Below, piece after piece: positions 10,201 to 20,824 of a DNA stretch of 64,000 nucleotides; within the stretch, counting starts at the first letter, position 1; every line of letters starts with the position of its first letter. Source of the stretch: Anaeramoeba flamelloides (Eukaryota > Metamonada > Anaeramoebidae). The notes under the pieces are model-generated. The model worked only from the letters and a program-made list of their open reading frames with translations, was not told where the DNA came from and ran no database searches. A program made the position numbers and the translations under genes. The stretch lies in contig JANTQA010000057.1 in NCBI GenBank assembly GCA_027625915.1, positions 1,984,001 to 2,048,000 of the forward strand, given 5' to 3'.

Positions 10201-11617
10201 AACCAATTTTTATTAAAAAATAATAATAAATTGGATGGAGTATAATTTGTTGGTCATCGTTATACTCTATATCTAATATCATTCTATTTTTTTTTTCATG
10301 GCCCTTCATATTCCTATTTTTTTTTGAAGAAATAATTTGAAAATTGTTTTTATTTAAAATCAAATAAACAATTGCTTTTTCTTCGTCATTTTTTAAATGA
10401 ACAAGTTTGAATCTTATTAATTCTCTTTTTTTTATTTTTTTTATAATTTTTTTCATTTTGTGGCAAGCCTGCTTCCTTATTTGAGAATAGTCTTCCAAAA
10501 TTTTTAGATTTAAATTCCAATTGATAGCAAATAATCTTGATTGGAGTATAATTGCTTTCCCAAAGGCATCAAACTCGGACACCTGTGGTTTGTTAGCTTT
10601 AGAATAAGCATTAAATTCTTTAAATGGCTTGAATTTTGTCTTTGTGCTGTGGCTTGCTTTTTTAGTAGAAGGCAACGCGGAGAATTTTTTATGAAAATTG
10701 AGAAAAATTGATTTTAAATACTTTGATTGGAATTTGATTTGGAGGTTGAGTACCTTTTTTTTTCCTTTTTCTTGTTCTTGGTTTTGTTCTTTTTCTTTTT
10801 CTTTTTCTTGTTGGTGTTCTCTCATTTTCCCAACAGAAACACTTTTATTTGGATCCTCACTAGTATATTTTTCATTTTTATTGTTCTTTTCTTTTATTAT
10901 TTCCACACTTATTGTCTCGTTTTGGTTATCTTTTATAAGAACTTTGTCATTTAAAAAAGAAACAAAAATTTGTGAATCCTTTTTTGAATAAATGTTCTGA
11001 TCTTGGAAAGTTATAAGAAGATACTTCTTTTTGATTTTAAGAAATGAGACAACATTTTTGAGATTTTTGCCGGTGGCTAATAAACATTTGAAATTGAGCT
11101 CTCGATCATTTATTGAGCGTTGTATTAACGCATTTGTTTCATGTTCGTGATCAAATATTCGCCCTTTTGGAGAAATGAGAATTTCTTCTTTTGATTTGTA
11201 GTACTCAAGAAACAGATAAATTGTTTTTGTTAAGATCCAAATCTCTTTAATTTTGCTTTTTGAAATCTTGAGTTTTTTTGATTTTGGGAAATTGAAAATT
11301 ATTTGGTTTGGGTAGTTTGGATCATAGCTTATGAGTGATGTTTTTTTTTTAAATTCATTTAAGTTTCCAAGACCATACTGCCACTTTGTTTTACCAACAG
11401 AAACACCCAAGTATTTTGAACACAATTTTAATGTTGATACTCTGCTTTTTCCTTCTTGTGTTTCTGTTCCTTTTCTTGATCCAATTCTTGCAGCAAACGG
11501 GAATTTGAAAATTGCTTCTCGAACAGAAAAGTAGCTAATTGCCTTTTGAATATATTTGGCTTTTTTTTCGCTTGTTAGTTTTTTTTTGTTCATATTTTTT
11601 TTGAAAGAAATGAGCAA
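7241..11617 (-). CDS. Uncharacterised 1458-residue protein with tandem PH-like beta modules
   Basis: Single uninterrupted frame. I do not recognise a named family. After a basic N-terminus and a conserved-looking region (about residues 30-90, with FPFAARIGSRKG and YLGVSVGKTKW), the protein has at least seven repeats of a pattern: several hydrophobic strands ending in a segment like FxFxSxxxxxxF followed by a helix. Examples are near residues 472-497, 735-749, 886-907, 1001-1024, 1102-1127, 1237-1264 (FIISFQSLEKCKEF) and 1347-1371 (WYILFDS). This is what PH-like domains show at their C-terminal strand and helix, so an array of PH-like folds is inferred. Low-complexity linkers include an Asn/Asp/Glu tract (about 561-621) and a Ser tract (about 770-787). 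The C-terminal 80 residues or so are acidic and Ser-rich. Start is Met1 or Met9. No membrane segment is evident. A membrane or scaffold role is possible but unproven. Confidence 0.8.
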   Translation of the reverse strand: MLISFKKNMNKKKLTSEKKAKYIQKAISYFSVREAIFKFPFAARIGSRKGTETQEGKSRVSTLKLCSKYLGVSVGKTKWQYGLGNLNEFKKKTSLISYDPNYPNQIIFNFPKSKKLKISKSKIKEIWILTKTIYLFLEYYKSKEEILISPKGRIFDHEHETNALIQRSINDRELNFKCLLATGKNLKNVVSFLKIKKKYLLITFQDQNIYSKKDSQIFVSFLNDKVLIKDNQNETISVEIIKEKNNKNEKYTSEDPNKSVSVGKMREHQQEKEKEKEQNQEQEKGKKKVLNLQIKFQSKYLKSIFLNFHKKFSALPSTKKASHSTKTKFKPFKEFNAYSKANKPQVSEFDAFGKAIILQSRLFAINWNLNLKILEDYSQIRKQACHKMKKIIKKIKKRELIRFKLVHLKNDEEKAIVYLILNKNNFQIISSKKNRNMKGHEKKNRMILDIEYNDDQQIILHPIYYYFLIKIGSNEKYILKTKNVKSRDLIVNLWNAFKEEHLQSKIKSEIFITQVITNENNKESREKLMKYENLMYFEKQKLNLIKKSVFTIDDEIKNYTANKNNNNKNDNNNKKNDDDDDDDDDKYDNKNEIGNNGSHNEKNGEEEEGNDSEGDKDEENSIIRNKTGFNDEINNLSKFNYLDFNYIGAIFQPINKTNYKFLVFDSFSQPSGQVEIELSNNYFVLKFEAISQLIIKRKYSKYSKILTLNEKNDLESIFVYDEFSCIKVKFNSIESKQGFLLDFNLKRKRKIQSISQNDEIIKLLKCSISCQSSSSLSSSSSLSSSSLSTPKNKKDNSIDLNENWIPVNNVLRCQIQMETDQLIFYFVKKSKNINPNYYKNGGEMGQKKYTKIIIPINEDLITRYETNEQMENKGLTLILNLFSTDCFFLHFNNKIDFFIFKNNLKLQKKNLVMANPKSYFTHISSKVILNGKYYGICKLVFDQEKIHILRPMDTNDDMNDNSMDDDDDDGDDQQTSFDLNNYQLFLNEINPDLLKVQLMKGDYFFITVANQFVKKCFQNSLLHFTEDIKKMNQNQLSSNTFDILYIDTIKEQSYTGQIQLLPEQIIIKFKKYTFKEKYQNVKFLIHNIYPKYLIIRILKNDKKNNLNLTIKFFDLISNQKCRKLFKNFKSNINLKTNEEDYKNFNTNGNDNKNLNTDHHEGSDNGNENVDLTVKNNNFWKIDILDQNLTKKFQNETLIIKKKKLIIQILNENFVTLIKNCQFHLHKSKSSIGKLTVDNSPFIISFQSLEKCKEFHLQYLSLKKKYLRKKIPKQKINYSELLENLTSFQIMFSHKNGLPYSEGLLKINKNEIYIIENEESLKLQINDMKVGYNDKLKKVVKVSNKNNSWYILFDSITLRIKFIKLFKLCKAQFIVENGGMDVGEDIDEGEDNVGNNQKNKSIINKDNELNNNNQVKNNSQDNEKMEDVSNTSTSSDSDSLLEDAKPLSMDDRSSSSFED

Positions 11618-13180
11618 AAAATGATAAAGTTTTGAGAGAAAGTGAAAGTGAAAAAATCAAGAAAAATAAATAGTAACACCATTTTTGACATGCCATTTGA
11701 GAAAAGATATTCTTTTGGTCTTGTTTGAGAACTGTTCATATTTTTAACTTTACACAATCTTTTTGGATTCTCAAATTAACAATTTGATGAGAAACTTTAA
11801 GATTTTTATATGGTTTTTGTGCTTTGTTACAAAGAATCTGTTGTCTAAAATCAGGTGTAAATTACAATTGGATTATTACAAACAATTATTTTTACTGTTC
11901 TTTGCCAATTAACAAATACTAATTCTCCATCAGGTACAATAATATTTTTCAATAAGTTATTAGTCCAATAAACAACAAGATATTGACAAAATTAATTGCA
12001 AACGAAACTTTTAACCATTTTGTTTTGTTTAGTTCTTTGCTTTTGGGATTTTTTGTGACAAAAATGTAATTAGTTTACTTTAGTCTCAACATTCGGTAAA
12101 AAAAGAAAAACTTTTCTTCAGGCAAATTATTTTTTGATATCTATTCAAATTCTGTTATTTGGTAAATATGTTACAATAAAAAAATCACTTAACTATACTT
12201 TTTCTATGATCAATTTGTCTCAAACAAAAACAAAGAGAAAAAAGAAAAGTAACTTTTTGGTTTTTTTTTAAGCAAAATTTTATGTTAAAAACACTTTAGT
12301 TATGAATATTTTTTCTTATTTTTGGAAGAATTTAAAGAGAAAAGTTTTAGGTAAAGGTTCAAAAGAGTGTTTTCCCCAATTTATAAAATGATTGATTATT
12401 TAAAATACTTAGATTATTTTTTGGGAATGTACTTGCTATTAAACTCAGAGACTAATATTTCACCAAACAAAATTCAAGAAATCTTTAGAAATTAATTTTA
12501 AACTCGTCCAGTTGGAAATTATTGAAAGAAAGTATTAATATTTGGGAAATTTTATGATTTTACCATTAAATTTCTGAAAAGAAAGAAAAGTATCAGATCA
12601 TCAAGAGAGCAATTTAAACCACTTCAATAAGAATAATTGGGATATTTTTTCATTATTTGGAAACTTTACTCTCTTTTAATTGTGACTTAAACAATCAAAA
12701 TTGAAAACCTACTATATTATTCTTTTCAATAAAAAGATCAACTTTAATTAAATGTTAAAATCAAGGATATTGAATGTTTGGGATAATCAAAATGATTTTT
12801 CAAAATAAAAACTATCTTAATTATTAATTTATACAGTTGTACAAAGCTAACAAAGAATTTTTCGTCAAAATCAAAATTTTAGACTTATTTCAATTTTTGA
12901 AGTACTGGATTTGTAGATAAATAAGCTTGTTTCTAAACAAAATACCTAAATGAGCACATATTAAGGAGTATCAAAAACATAGTAAGAAATAAATGTTTGA
13001 GTCTCAAAGTCCTGTAATTTTAAAACCTTTCTCTTTTAAGAAACAATATAATTTTTAAAAAAATATAAAATTTTTTAGTTTTGAAATTTGGCTTAGTTAA
13101 ATTCTAAATTGCAAGTCGATTATAAACACCATTTAAAAAATTGTGACTTAAATTAAATTATAAATTGAATAAAAAATATA
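11618..13180. other. Upstream intergenic DNA
   Basis: Between the start of the minus-strand 1458-codon gene and a palindromic element. AT-rich throughout, with no coding exon recognised on either strand. Presumably holds the promoter of the 1458-codon gene. Confidence 0.5.
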
Positions 13181-13633
13181 TACAGCCGTTCCAAGGCTAC
13201 CATAAAATTTTAAATAAAACACAATTGATTTTTCTATTCTTATTTTCCATTTTCAAAAAATTCGGAAAAAAGAGTTATTATTCAAAAAAAAATAATAATA
13301 AATGAGCTATTATTCAAATTTTTGAAACATTAAAAAAAAAATTTTGAAGATCCTTAAAGCACTTTAAAATATTTTTCAAAAAAGGAAATAATTTTTAAAG
13401 ATCACTAAAAATTGATATTTTTTTTGAGCTGTTTTGGACCAATAATGTATAAGTTTCAAGGGATCTTGAATTTTTTTTTTCTGATGTTTCAAAAATTTGA
13501 ATAATAGCTCATTTATTATTATTTTTTTTTGAATAATAACTCTTTTTTCCGAATTTTTTGAAAATGGAAAATAAGAATAGAAAAATCAATTGTGTTTTAT
13601 TTAAAATTTTATAGTAGACTTAAAAATACTGTA
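13181..13633. mobile_element. Long-armed palindromic MITE-like element (450 bp)
   Basis: Two inverted arms of about 150 bp (13203-13350 and 13475-13612) pair almost perfectly. For example, GAGTTATTATTC with AATAATAATAAATGAGC on the left is matched by GCTCATTTATTATTATT with GAATAATAACTC on the right. The ends are TACAGCC...CTACCATAAAA and TTTTATAGTAGAC...CTGTA. They begin TACAG and end CTGTA, as in Tc1/mariner-type insertions at TA. A spacer of about 120 bp separates the arms. No transposase is seen, so it is non-autonomous. Confidence 0.8.
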
Positions 13634-14830
13634 TCATTTAGTATTCAAGAACAACAAATAATTAAATCTGATTTGTAATTCTCTTTTGAATCATTCTAAA
13701 TACAAAAAAACCTGATATTTTTAAAAATTAAAAAAAAAAAAAAACCAAAAATTAAAAAAAAAATGAGACACAATTTTTGAAAAGACTATTAGGGATTTTT
13801 TATGACTGAACTTTTACTGAAAAAAACTTTAAAAAGAAAGATTTTCTGTAATAATTATATTCATACTAAAGGAATTTCATCATCTCAATTTTCTTAGTGA
13901 TTATTTGTCTTTTCGAAGATCTTTTTTTTTTTCCTCATGATCTTTTTTAAACACAAAAAAAAAGTCTCAAAAAAAAAAATAAATAAAAAAAAAGAAAAAA
14001 AAAAGAAAAACAAAACTAAAATTTACAAAATTAGAAAAAACAAAACTAAAATTTGCAAAATGAGAAAAAATGATTCTGATCCAAAAATTAGAAAAATTTT
14101 TTTTAAGAATACCGAGAACAAACCCTCAAAACAACTTTCATTAACATAATAAAGTGAATCAAAATTTTTTAAATCTAGTTTAACTTTGGAGGCTTAACAT
14201 TGAAAAAAACAATCTTTGATTTACCAAATCTATTTTTGTATTATAGTTATTATATAAACTCTTTTACTTTCAAAAAAATGAAAAAATTTTTTTAAATAAT
14301 TTTGTAATAAAAGATGTTTTTTTTCTTTTTCTTTAAAAAAGTAAATTTGTTTATCAAATTTATTAAACAAAAGATACATTTTCAGTTACAACAGGATCTA
14401 TTTTATAACTAGGATTAAAGCCTTTAAACAAAATTAAAAATTGATATAAAAAGAAGATGGTTTTGTTGGGTTATCTTCAGAAAAAACAATAAAAAAATGA
14501 TTAATTTTTTTTTATTTTGGTTTTCTTCTATATTATTTTTTGAGTGTTTGATTTTAAGGAAATGGATAATAGAATTGAAATTTCAGTTTCTATGTATTTT
14601 ATCTTATTTAGTAGAGAAAAATAAAAATAAATAAAAAAAAAAATAAATAAAGAAAGGGGAACTTAAAATATATATATAAAATTAATAATTTTAATGTATG
14701 CGTTCCTAAAGAAAGAGAACTTATTTTTCGAACAAATTGATTTAATTTTTTTTGTTTTCTTTTTCTTTTTTTTTGAATGAATCGTTTTATAGTATTATTA
14801 TTAATAATAATCTAAATCTATTTGTTGGAT
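13634..14830. other. AT-rich DNA 3' of eIF2-alpha
   Basis: Lysine/asparagine-like A-rich tracts give a spurious 70-codon frame at 13937-14149. It has no family resemblance and is not accepted. No other feature is seen. Confidence 0.5.
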
Positions 14831-17800
14831 TTAATATTCATCTGGTTCAATTTCATCATCATCAACGTCTTGATTGTTCAATTCTAAATCTTTCATCAAT
14901 TTAACCAAGTCGCGATCATCCTTGGCAGAAACTACTCTTGGTGCCTTTTTGAGTTCAAAATTTCCTTGTTTTTCTTCAATTTTTTTCTTAATACTTAAAC
15001 ATGCTTGCTTAAGTAATTTTATACCGCCTCGCTTATCTAAGGTAGTGGTTGTTATAATATAATGTGGTGGTGCAACCAATGTAACTTCGATTGGATGTAT
15101 TTCATCACCAAGCTCTTCGCCTTCCATTAAACTTTCTCTAATAGCACCTATCCCGTTATACGTAAAGCAAGTCAATTGAACATCGGCTCTGATTTTTACT
15201 GGGTGGGGGGTCATTCTTGTTCGGATGGTAAGCAATAATTCTTCTTTTACATTCTCTGGGAATTCATAAGCATTCAAAATTGCTGGTTTGCTATATTAAT
15301 AAATAATTTTATAATTAATTTATTATATAAGAGATTATTTGAATTTAAATTTTCAGAAATACAACTTAGAAAAGTTAAAATGAATTTAAAAATATGCTGA
15401 TTTTTTTAATAACGTTTATTACAAATACAACTATGATTTTTAAATTTAAAAATTAATTAAATTTTTAAATGAAAAGAAAAAAATCTAAATCATTAGAAAT
15501 ATTCTTAAATTAGGATATATATATATATATATATATCGATATATAAATCTGTAGCATTTTAATAAAATAAAAAAAATATGTATTTCGAGATACTTATTAT
15601 AAAAACTCCAATTCAAAATTTTTAACAGACCGAAATTCAATTTTTGAAAAAAAAAATCTTATTTAATCAATTCTCTAAGTAATACCAAATTAGAACCATT
15701 CACGAATTGAAATGTCAACAATTGTTTATAAATTACAATATCTCACAAAACTAAAAATAAATAATTACCAATACTAATAAATTATCGAGTGAGTTAAAAA
15801 TTTTGGAGATGTGCAGAAAAAAAATGTATTGGTAAATTTGTTTGAAATTCTATTAGGAATATTGATCGATCAAAAGGTTTGACATCATCAACTAATTTTA
15901 TTTGGGTTCTTTTATTTTGAACAACTCAACTTTAACCTAATATCAATCGTTCGAATAAGATATTTCGAACAAACGAAACAAATTACGTAATTCAAGAAAT
16001 GAAATGCAAACAAAAACTATAAGATGAAAAAATGATTTTCATATTTTTCAAAATTCAAAATGATTTTTATATTTTACAAAAATCAAAAATTATTTCCAAT
16101 TTGAATGAAATTGTTATATTGTAATTCTTTAAACTTTTTTAACTGTGTGGAAAATTTTGAATTTTAGTTTAATTTTAATAAAAAAACAAAAATATAGTAT
16201 TGAAATAATTATTTTTTATTATTCCACAAGCTTTCTTAATTTGTAAATTTGGTTTATTAATGAGTAAATAACATTAAAATAATGAGGAATAAAATATTTA
16301 TCAATAATTCAAATCCGATTAAAATTAAATTGTTAATTTGAGAAATAGATAATAGTTGAATTAAAATAAGAAGAAAATCAGTTTTTTTTTTTTTTTTTTT
16401 TATAAACTGAGATTTTGATAAGCACGAAAAAAGTAGGAAATTGTTTTTTTTGAAAAGCTTGAATAAAACAGAAATATTCTTATTTTGTATAGAGTACTCT
16501 TTAAAATTTTAACAAAAACTTGCAGAAAATATTTCCTATTCAAAATAAAAAAAAAAAAAAAATAATAATAATTGGAAAAAATTTTTATTAATATATAAAC
16601 CTTTGTAAATATTTGTTTTAAAAAAAAAATCTATTAAGGGAGTTGTCCGGCCATAACACCCACTAAAAATTAAATATGAGAGACTTTCACAAATAGTTTA
16701 TCTGTCCTCATAAAAATTATATTCAACAAAAAATTTTCTTTTTGAAATAAATCAACTTTTTAAAAATAATAAATAATTATAGCAATTAGAATTTGAAGAA
16801 ATATTTCTTGGATCATTAATCTAAATTTCAGTCAAAGAATAAAAATATTAAATTGGTTTTTTTTATCTAATAAGCCGAATATTATTTTTTTCATTTTCCT
16901 TATGTTATTAAATAAATTACTTTTTTAAAAAATATAAAAATAAATAGTAATTTTTTTTTAAATAAGTAATTTAGATGTAGACCGAAATTTATAGGTTATT
17001 ATTTCCTCCTTTGCGAGAGAATCATAAAGAGTCTAGTTTTTTTTTTTGAAAAAAAAAAATAATTAAACTGTATTTCAAATATTAGGGTACAGTTGTTGAA
17101 CATTTTGTCACAAAATCTTATTCAAAAAGACTTTACTTTACTCTCATATTTCTGATATTATTAGTATTTAATAGTAATCAATTAATTTGATATCTGTTTA
17201 TAATCTAATCAAAAATTAGAATCAGAAAAATTATAACATAAAAAAAGATGTATATAAACATTTTTGTAACACCAAAACAAAAAAAAAAGTTTTTTAACAT
17301 TAAAGAAAATTTTAAATCAAATACCTTTGATATAGACTTCAAATCAAATTTCAAGTAATAAAAACAAGATTAGGTGTATTATTTTCATTGCTTTAAAATG
17401 AACTTTGTCAAAATACACCAATAAATTACATATACATATTAAAACCTTTTTTTGAAATAAAGTTTATGAAGAGGCAATCAAAAAATTAAAATTACAAAAA
17501 AAGACATTAATAAATTTTAACATTTTATTTTGAAAAATTTTTAAATGCTTGTACGGTCAGTATCACTTTTAAGGAGCAAACTTTCAACGGGATTTAAGGC
17601 ACAAAAAAACTCCAAAAATAAGGCAAATTTTCGGAAATTTTTTGATGCACAGTTTATTTTACTAGAATTTGAATTTTGTGTCTTGATTTATAAGTTTTTT
17701 TATTGTGCATTAAATTTCGTTGTAAGTTTTCTCCTTAAAAGTGGTACCCACTGTAATGAAATTTTGTAAATTCTTTTGTTTTCATATATTTAAGATGTAC

Positions 17801-20800
17801 CTCTATTTCTGGAATGGAATATATTATTTTGATTTGAAAATCAATAGATTTTCTCTTCAAACATAAAAATGAAAAAAAAAAAAAAACTATAGCGAGGTTT
17901 TCTCTTCAGTCAGAAATCATAAGAAGGATCCAGAAATTTTCTTTTTGTTTCTTAAACAGGAGAAGACAGTCGTTAAGTTTTCTCGTGTTTTTTTTTTGTT
18001 TATTCATCAAATCTATCAATTCTCTGAAGAAAACAAAAAATTCAGAGAAAACCATCATTTACTTTCCATGTGTTTTAATCTTGATCAAAAAAATTAATAA
18101 CTTTATTAAAAAAAAACCTTAACTCAAGAAACACATTGTTAGTTTTTTTTTGAATTATTATTTAGAATCAAAAATCAAAAGATTTACTTTGTAAAAATAA
18201 GGATTATAATATAAAAAATTTTGTTAGATTTTCCAGAATTCAAAAGAATTGAGTAAAATTATAGCTTTTACTTTATTCTTTTGAATTCTAAATGATTTAT
18301 GCACACAATATCCGTGTAAAAGACCTTTGAAAATCTTGGTCACTGAAATAATTTTTTTTTTTACGTTTGAAAATTTATAATCAAAGTAGACTTTATTTGA
18401 AAATAATATTATGTTATCTTTTTTTTTTTGGGGGGGTTAAATCGTAAATACAATTCAAATAGGATCGATGTAAAAATTTTTGAAAAATTATCCCAAAAAG
18501 AAAGTCTAGAAGAAGTGATTTTTTTTACAAAGATAGAACTTTTTAAAAATGAGTGGAATCATTTTTCAATTTACCGTTTTGGAAAAAAAGTGAAACACGG
18601 TTTTTCATTGGGAACATTAATAGAACCTGAAAATCTAAAAGTAAAATCAATAAAAAGAAGAAACCAATTAACTTTTAATAATAATCCATTATATTTTTTT
18701 CAATCAAATAGACAAATACAATTTAAATATACTTGATTTATCGAAATTGTTGGTGTGGTTTTGGAGATCGAAAAAATAGTCAATTTTTTGAACAAATTTT
18801 TAATAATTGATCAATCAAAGAAAAATCCCTTCAAAAGATAGTATTAAAAAAACTTTTATTGTGCTGAATACTTCATTTTGTCTTTATTTATTTATTTATT
18901 CTTTGATCTAACTTTGAATTTTCAGCTTCTATTAATGTTCCCAATTAAAAACTGTGTTGAAATTTTTTTCCACAATGGTTATGTTGATTTGTAAACTTAT
19001 TTATTATAAAATTTTCTTAAAAGAATTCTTTTTTTTAAATTTATATGTTGTTTTTGTGATTTTTTTTTTTTTCAACAAATTAATTCTCAAAGATATTATT
19101 AGACATCGTGAAGATATTGATTAATTTTTCAAATTTTTATTTATCAAATTAATAGGATTTTTTTAATTTGAGATTTTGATTCAGAAAATTTCAATTAGGG
19201 AAATAAAATCATATTTTTATATCTTATGGTATTTTCCAATTTATAAAGTCCTTATTTAATAAAGTAGCATATTACAGTTGATCTATTGTTGGTCAAATAT
19301 TTAATTCTCTATCCTTTCATTTTCCAAATAATAAATAAAAAAATTTTTTTTTTCAAATTTCCCAAAATATTTTACTACAGAGAGAATTGTAATTTTTCTG
19401 AGATTCTACTCTACTGTAATTTTACAAGTAATACTGAAAACTTTTATTTCAAGTTCTCCAAATATTTTAACAATTTATTGTTGAAGAAACCTAAAGATCT
19501 TTTCAAAAATTAATTAAAAATGAAAATTTTTAAGAGATTTAAAATTCAGCCCTTCATTATTGGCTTTGAGATAAAATTTAAATTTTTCAAATTTGATTTT
19601 AACAGTATTAAAATCTTGATATAAAAAAATTTAGGAACTTCGGAAAACCTAACAGGTGTAAGAGGATCTTTGGTTTCGGGATTTAGTCTTAATATAAAAT
19701 CATATTTTTTACAAATTCTCATAATTTAGACAGGCTACGTTGCTACGCTTTACGCTTGGTTACTTAAATTCAATAAATTTCTCATGCACTTTGCTTGTGG
19801 GTGTTGTTTTGGAAAATCAATTTTTAAAAAAATAGAATATTTTTTTGAGAAATAAACAAATAACAATAGTTAACTTACGAATAAGCAAGGCTAAAGGCAT
19901 CATAAGCATGGCCATAATCGCTATATAATGGCCAACAAAAGGATTCATATAATTCAATTGACGAACAGCCTGTTGAGTCGGAAAGATGTCGAATAATTGA
20001 ATGTACCTATTTTGATTCGTTTTTTTTTTTTTATATTTGACAAAGACAAAAAGAGAATAAGAGAATCAACAGAGAAATTTTGATTGAGACAAAAATGTGG
20101 GTTTTGTTTTTTTTTAAATTATAATACAAAACTATATGAAGGAATTTTAAAAACAAAGAAGAGAGAGATCTCTTAATTGCAAAAAATGTAAAAAAAAATA
20201 AGTATCTGAATTTTAATTTTTTTTTTCTTTTTGATTTTTTTAATTTAACAACCCAAAAGACCTAATAATTCTGAAGATTCTTTTTTTTTTTGATAAAAGT
20301 ATTGTTTTCCCGAAAAAAATCACTCCAAAAGCTTTTTTTTGTGCTTTTTGTTTTTTGCTTTTTTTAATTTTTTTAAAAAGTTTATTCATTTTGGACAAAA
20401 AAAAAATAAAAAAAAAAAATTAAAAAAAAAGATTGTGGTGTGTTGTGTTAATTACCTCTTTCGATTTCTTAAATTTTTTTTCACATTTTTTGATTTCTTC
20501 TTCATTATTTGCACGTTTACGTGAAAGATCAATATAACCCTTTTGTTGATCGACACGGAGCACAACACAAATTTCTTGTCTTCCAATTTTTGCAACTTTA
20601 TTAATTGATCTCATCGATCTTGTTGTTAATTCTGAAAACACAATCATCCCTTCGATATTGTTGTATTCAATTAAACTTGCATAAACACCCATGTCAGTAA
20701 TCTTTGTAACAATTGCCACGACAAGATCTCCTACTTGTGGATAAATGTTTTCATAAAATCGACATTTTTCAAATTTCTTTTTATGTGTCTTTTTGGTATT

Positions 20801-20824
20801 CTTATTTTCTTCGTTGTTACTCAT
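14831..20824 (-). CDS. Translation initiation factor eIF2 subunit alpha (three exons)
   Basis: Subunit of the eIF2 complex that brings initiator tRNA to the ribosome and is the target of stress kinases. Exons on the minus strand are 20824-20456, 20006-19879 and 15290-14831, joined by GT-AG introns of 449 and 4588 bp. The phases agree and give 318 residues (animal proteins are about 315). Exon 1 carries a Lys-rich N-terminus and the S1/OB domain (CRFYENIYPQVGDLV, EYNNIEGMIVFSEL, KGYIDLS). Exon 2 starts the helical domain (VHSIIRHLSDSTG, WPLYSDYGHAYDAF). Exon 3 has the C-terminal domain (VKIRADVQLTCFTYNGIGAI, APPHYIITTTTLD) and an acidic tail ending in TAA. The regulatory loop reads SELTTRSMRSINK where most eukaryotes have SELSRRRIRSINK, so Thr67 replaces the phosphorylated Ser51. 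The kinase-docking KGYID motif is kept. The large intron contains two transposon-like repeats and other AT-rich DNA. Confidence 0.95.
15518..15537. repeat. (TA)n microsatellite
   Basis: About ten TA units, followed by a CGATATATA interruption. Inside intron 2 of the eIF2-alpha gene, just before the 550-bp repeat copy 2. Confidence 0.9.
15605..16175 (+). repeat. Interspersed repeat of about 550 bp (copy 2 of 3)
   Basis: Same order of shared blocks as the copies at 6.2 and 43.4 kb, ending in CTGTGTGGAAAATTTTGAATTTTAG. It lies inside the long eIF2-alpha intron, so it is transcribed antisense as part of that pre-mRNA if the plus orientation is its own sense. No open frame. Confidence 0.75.
17552..17755. 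mobile_element. MITE-like element, TACAGTCAG family (copy 1 of 3)
   Basis: About 204 bp with terminal inverted repeats. The left end runs TACGGTCAGTATCACTTTTA then AAACTTTCAACG and TTTAAGGCACAAA. The right end mirrors it: TTGTGCATTAAATTTCGTTG, CCTTAAAAGTGG, CCCACTGTA. TA at both ends suggests a Tc1/mariner-type target. Copies at 40085-40278 and 58590-58793. Inside the eIF2-alpha intron. Confidence 0.8.
18223..18296. repeat. Foldback hairpin module (B type)
   Basis: A hairpin with the left arm TTTTCCAGAATTCAAAAGAA and a right arm ending TTCTTTTGAATTCTAAA, separated by a few bases. It matches the B-type modules in the foldback clusters near 28, 34.8, 35.0 and 50.85 kb, but stands alone here, inside the long eIF2-alpha intron. 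Confidence 0.65.
18583..18975. repeat. Inverted-repeat element related to 26.7-26.95 kb
   Basis: The left arm (AGTGAAACACGGTTTTTCA, GGGAACATTAATAGAA) is repeated inverted on the right (TTCTATTAATGTTCCC, AAAAACTGTGTTGAAA). Its right half also matches 26730-26945, including TTTTTGAACAAATTTTTA and TCTATTAATGTTCCCAAT. A 102-codon frame at 18428-18736 crosses the left arm and is probably fortuitous. Confidence 0.6.

Noticed and set aside
13937-14149. 70-codon Lys-rich plus-strand frame
   Set aside because: Produced by A runs; no similarity and no supporting context.
18428-18736. 102-codon plus-strand frame
   Set aside because: Crosses the arm of an inverted-repeat element, has no family resemblance, and starts in a T/G run; probably chance.
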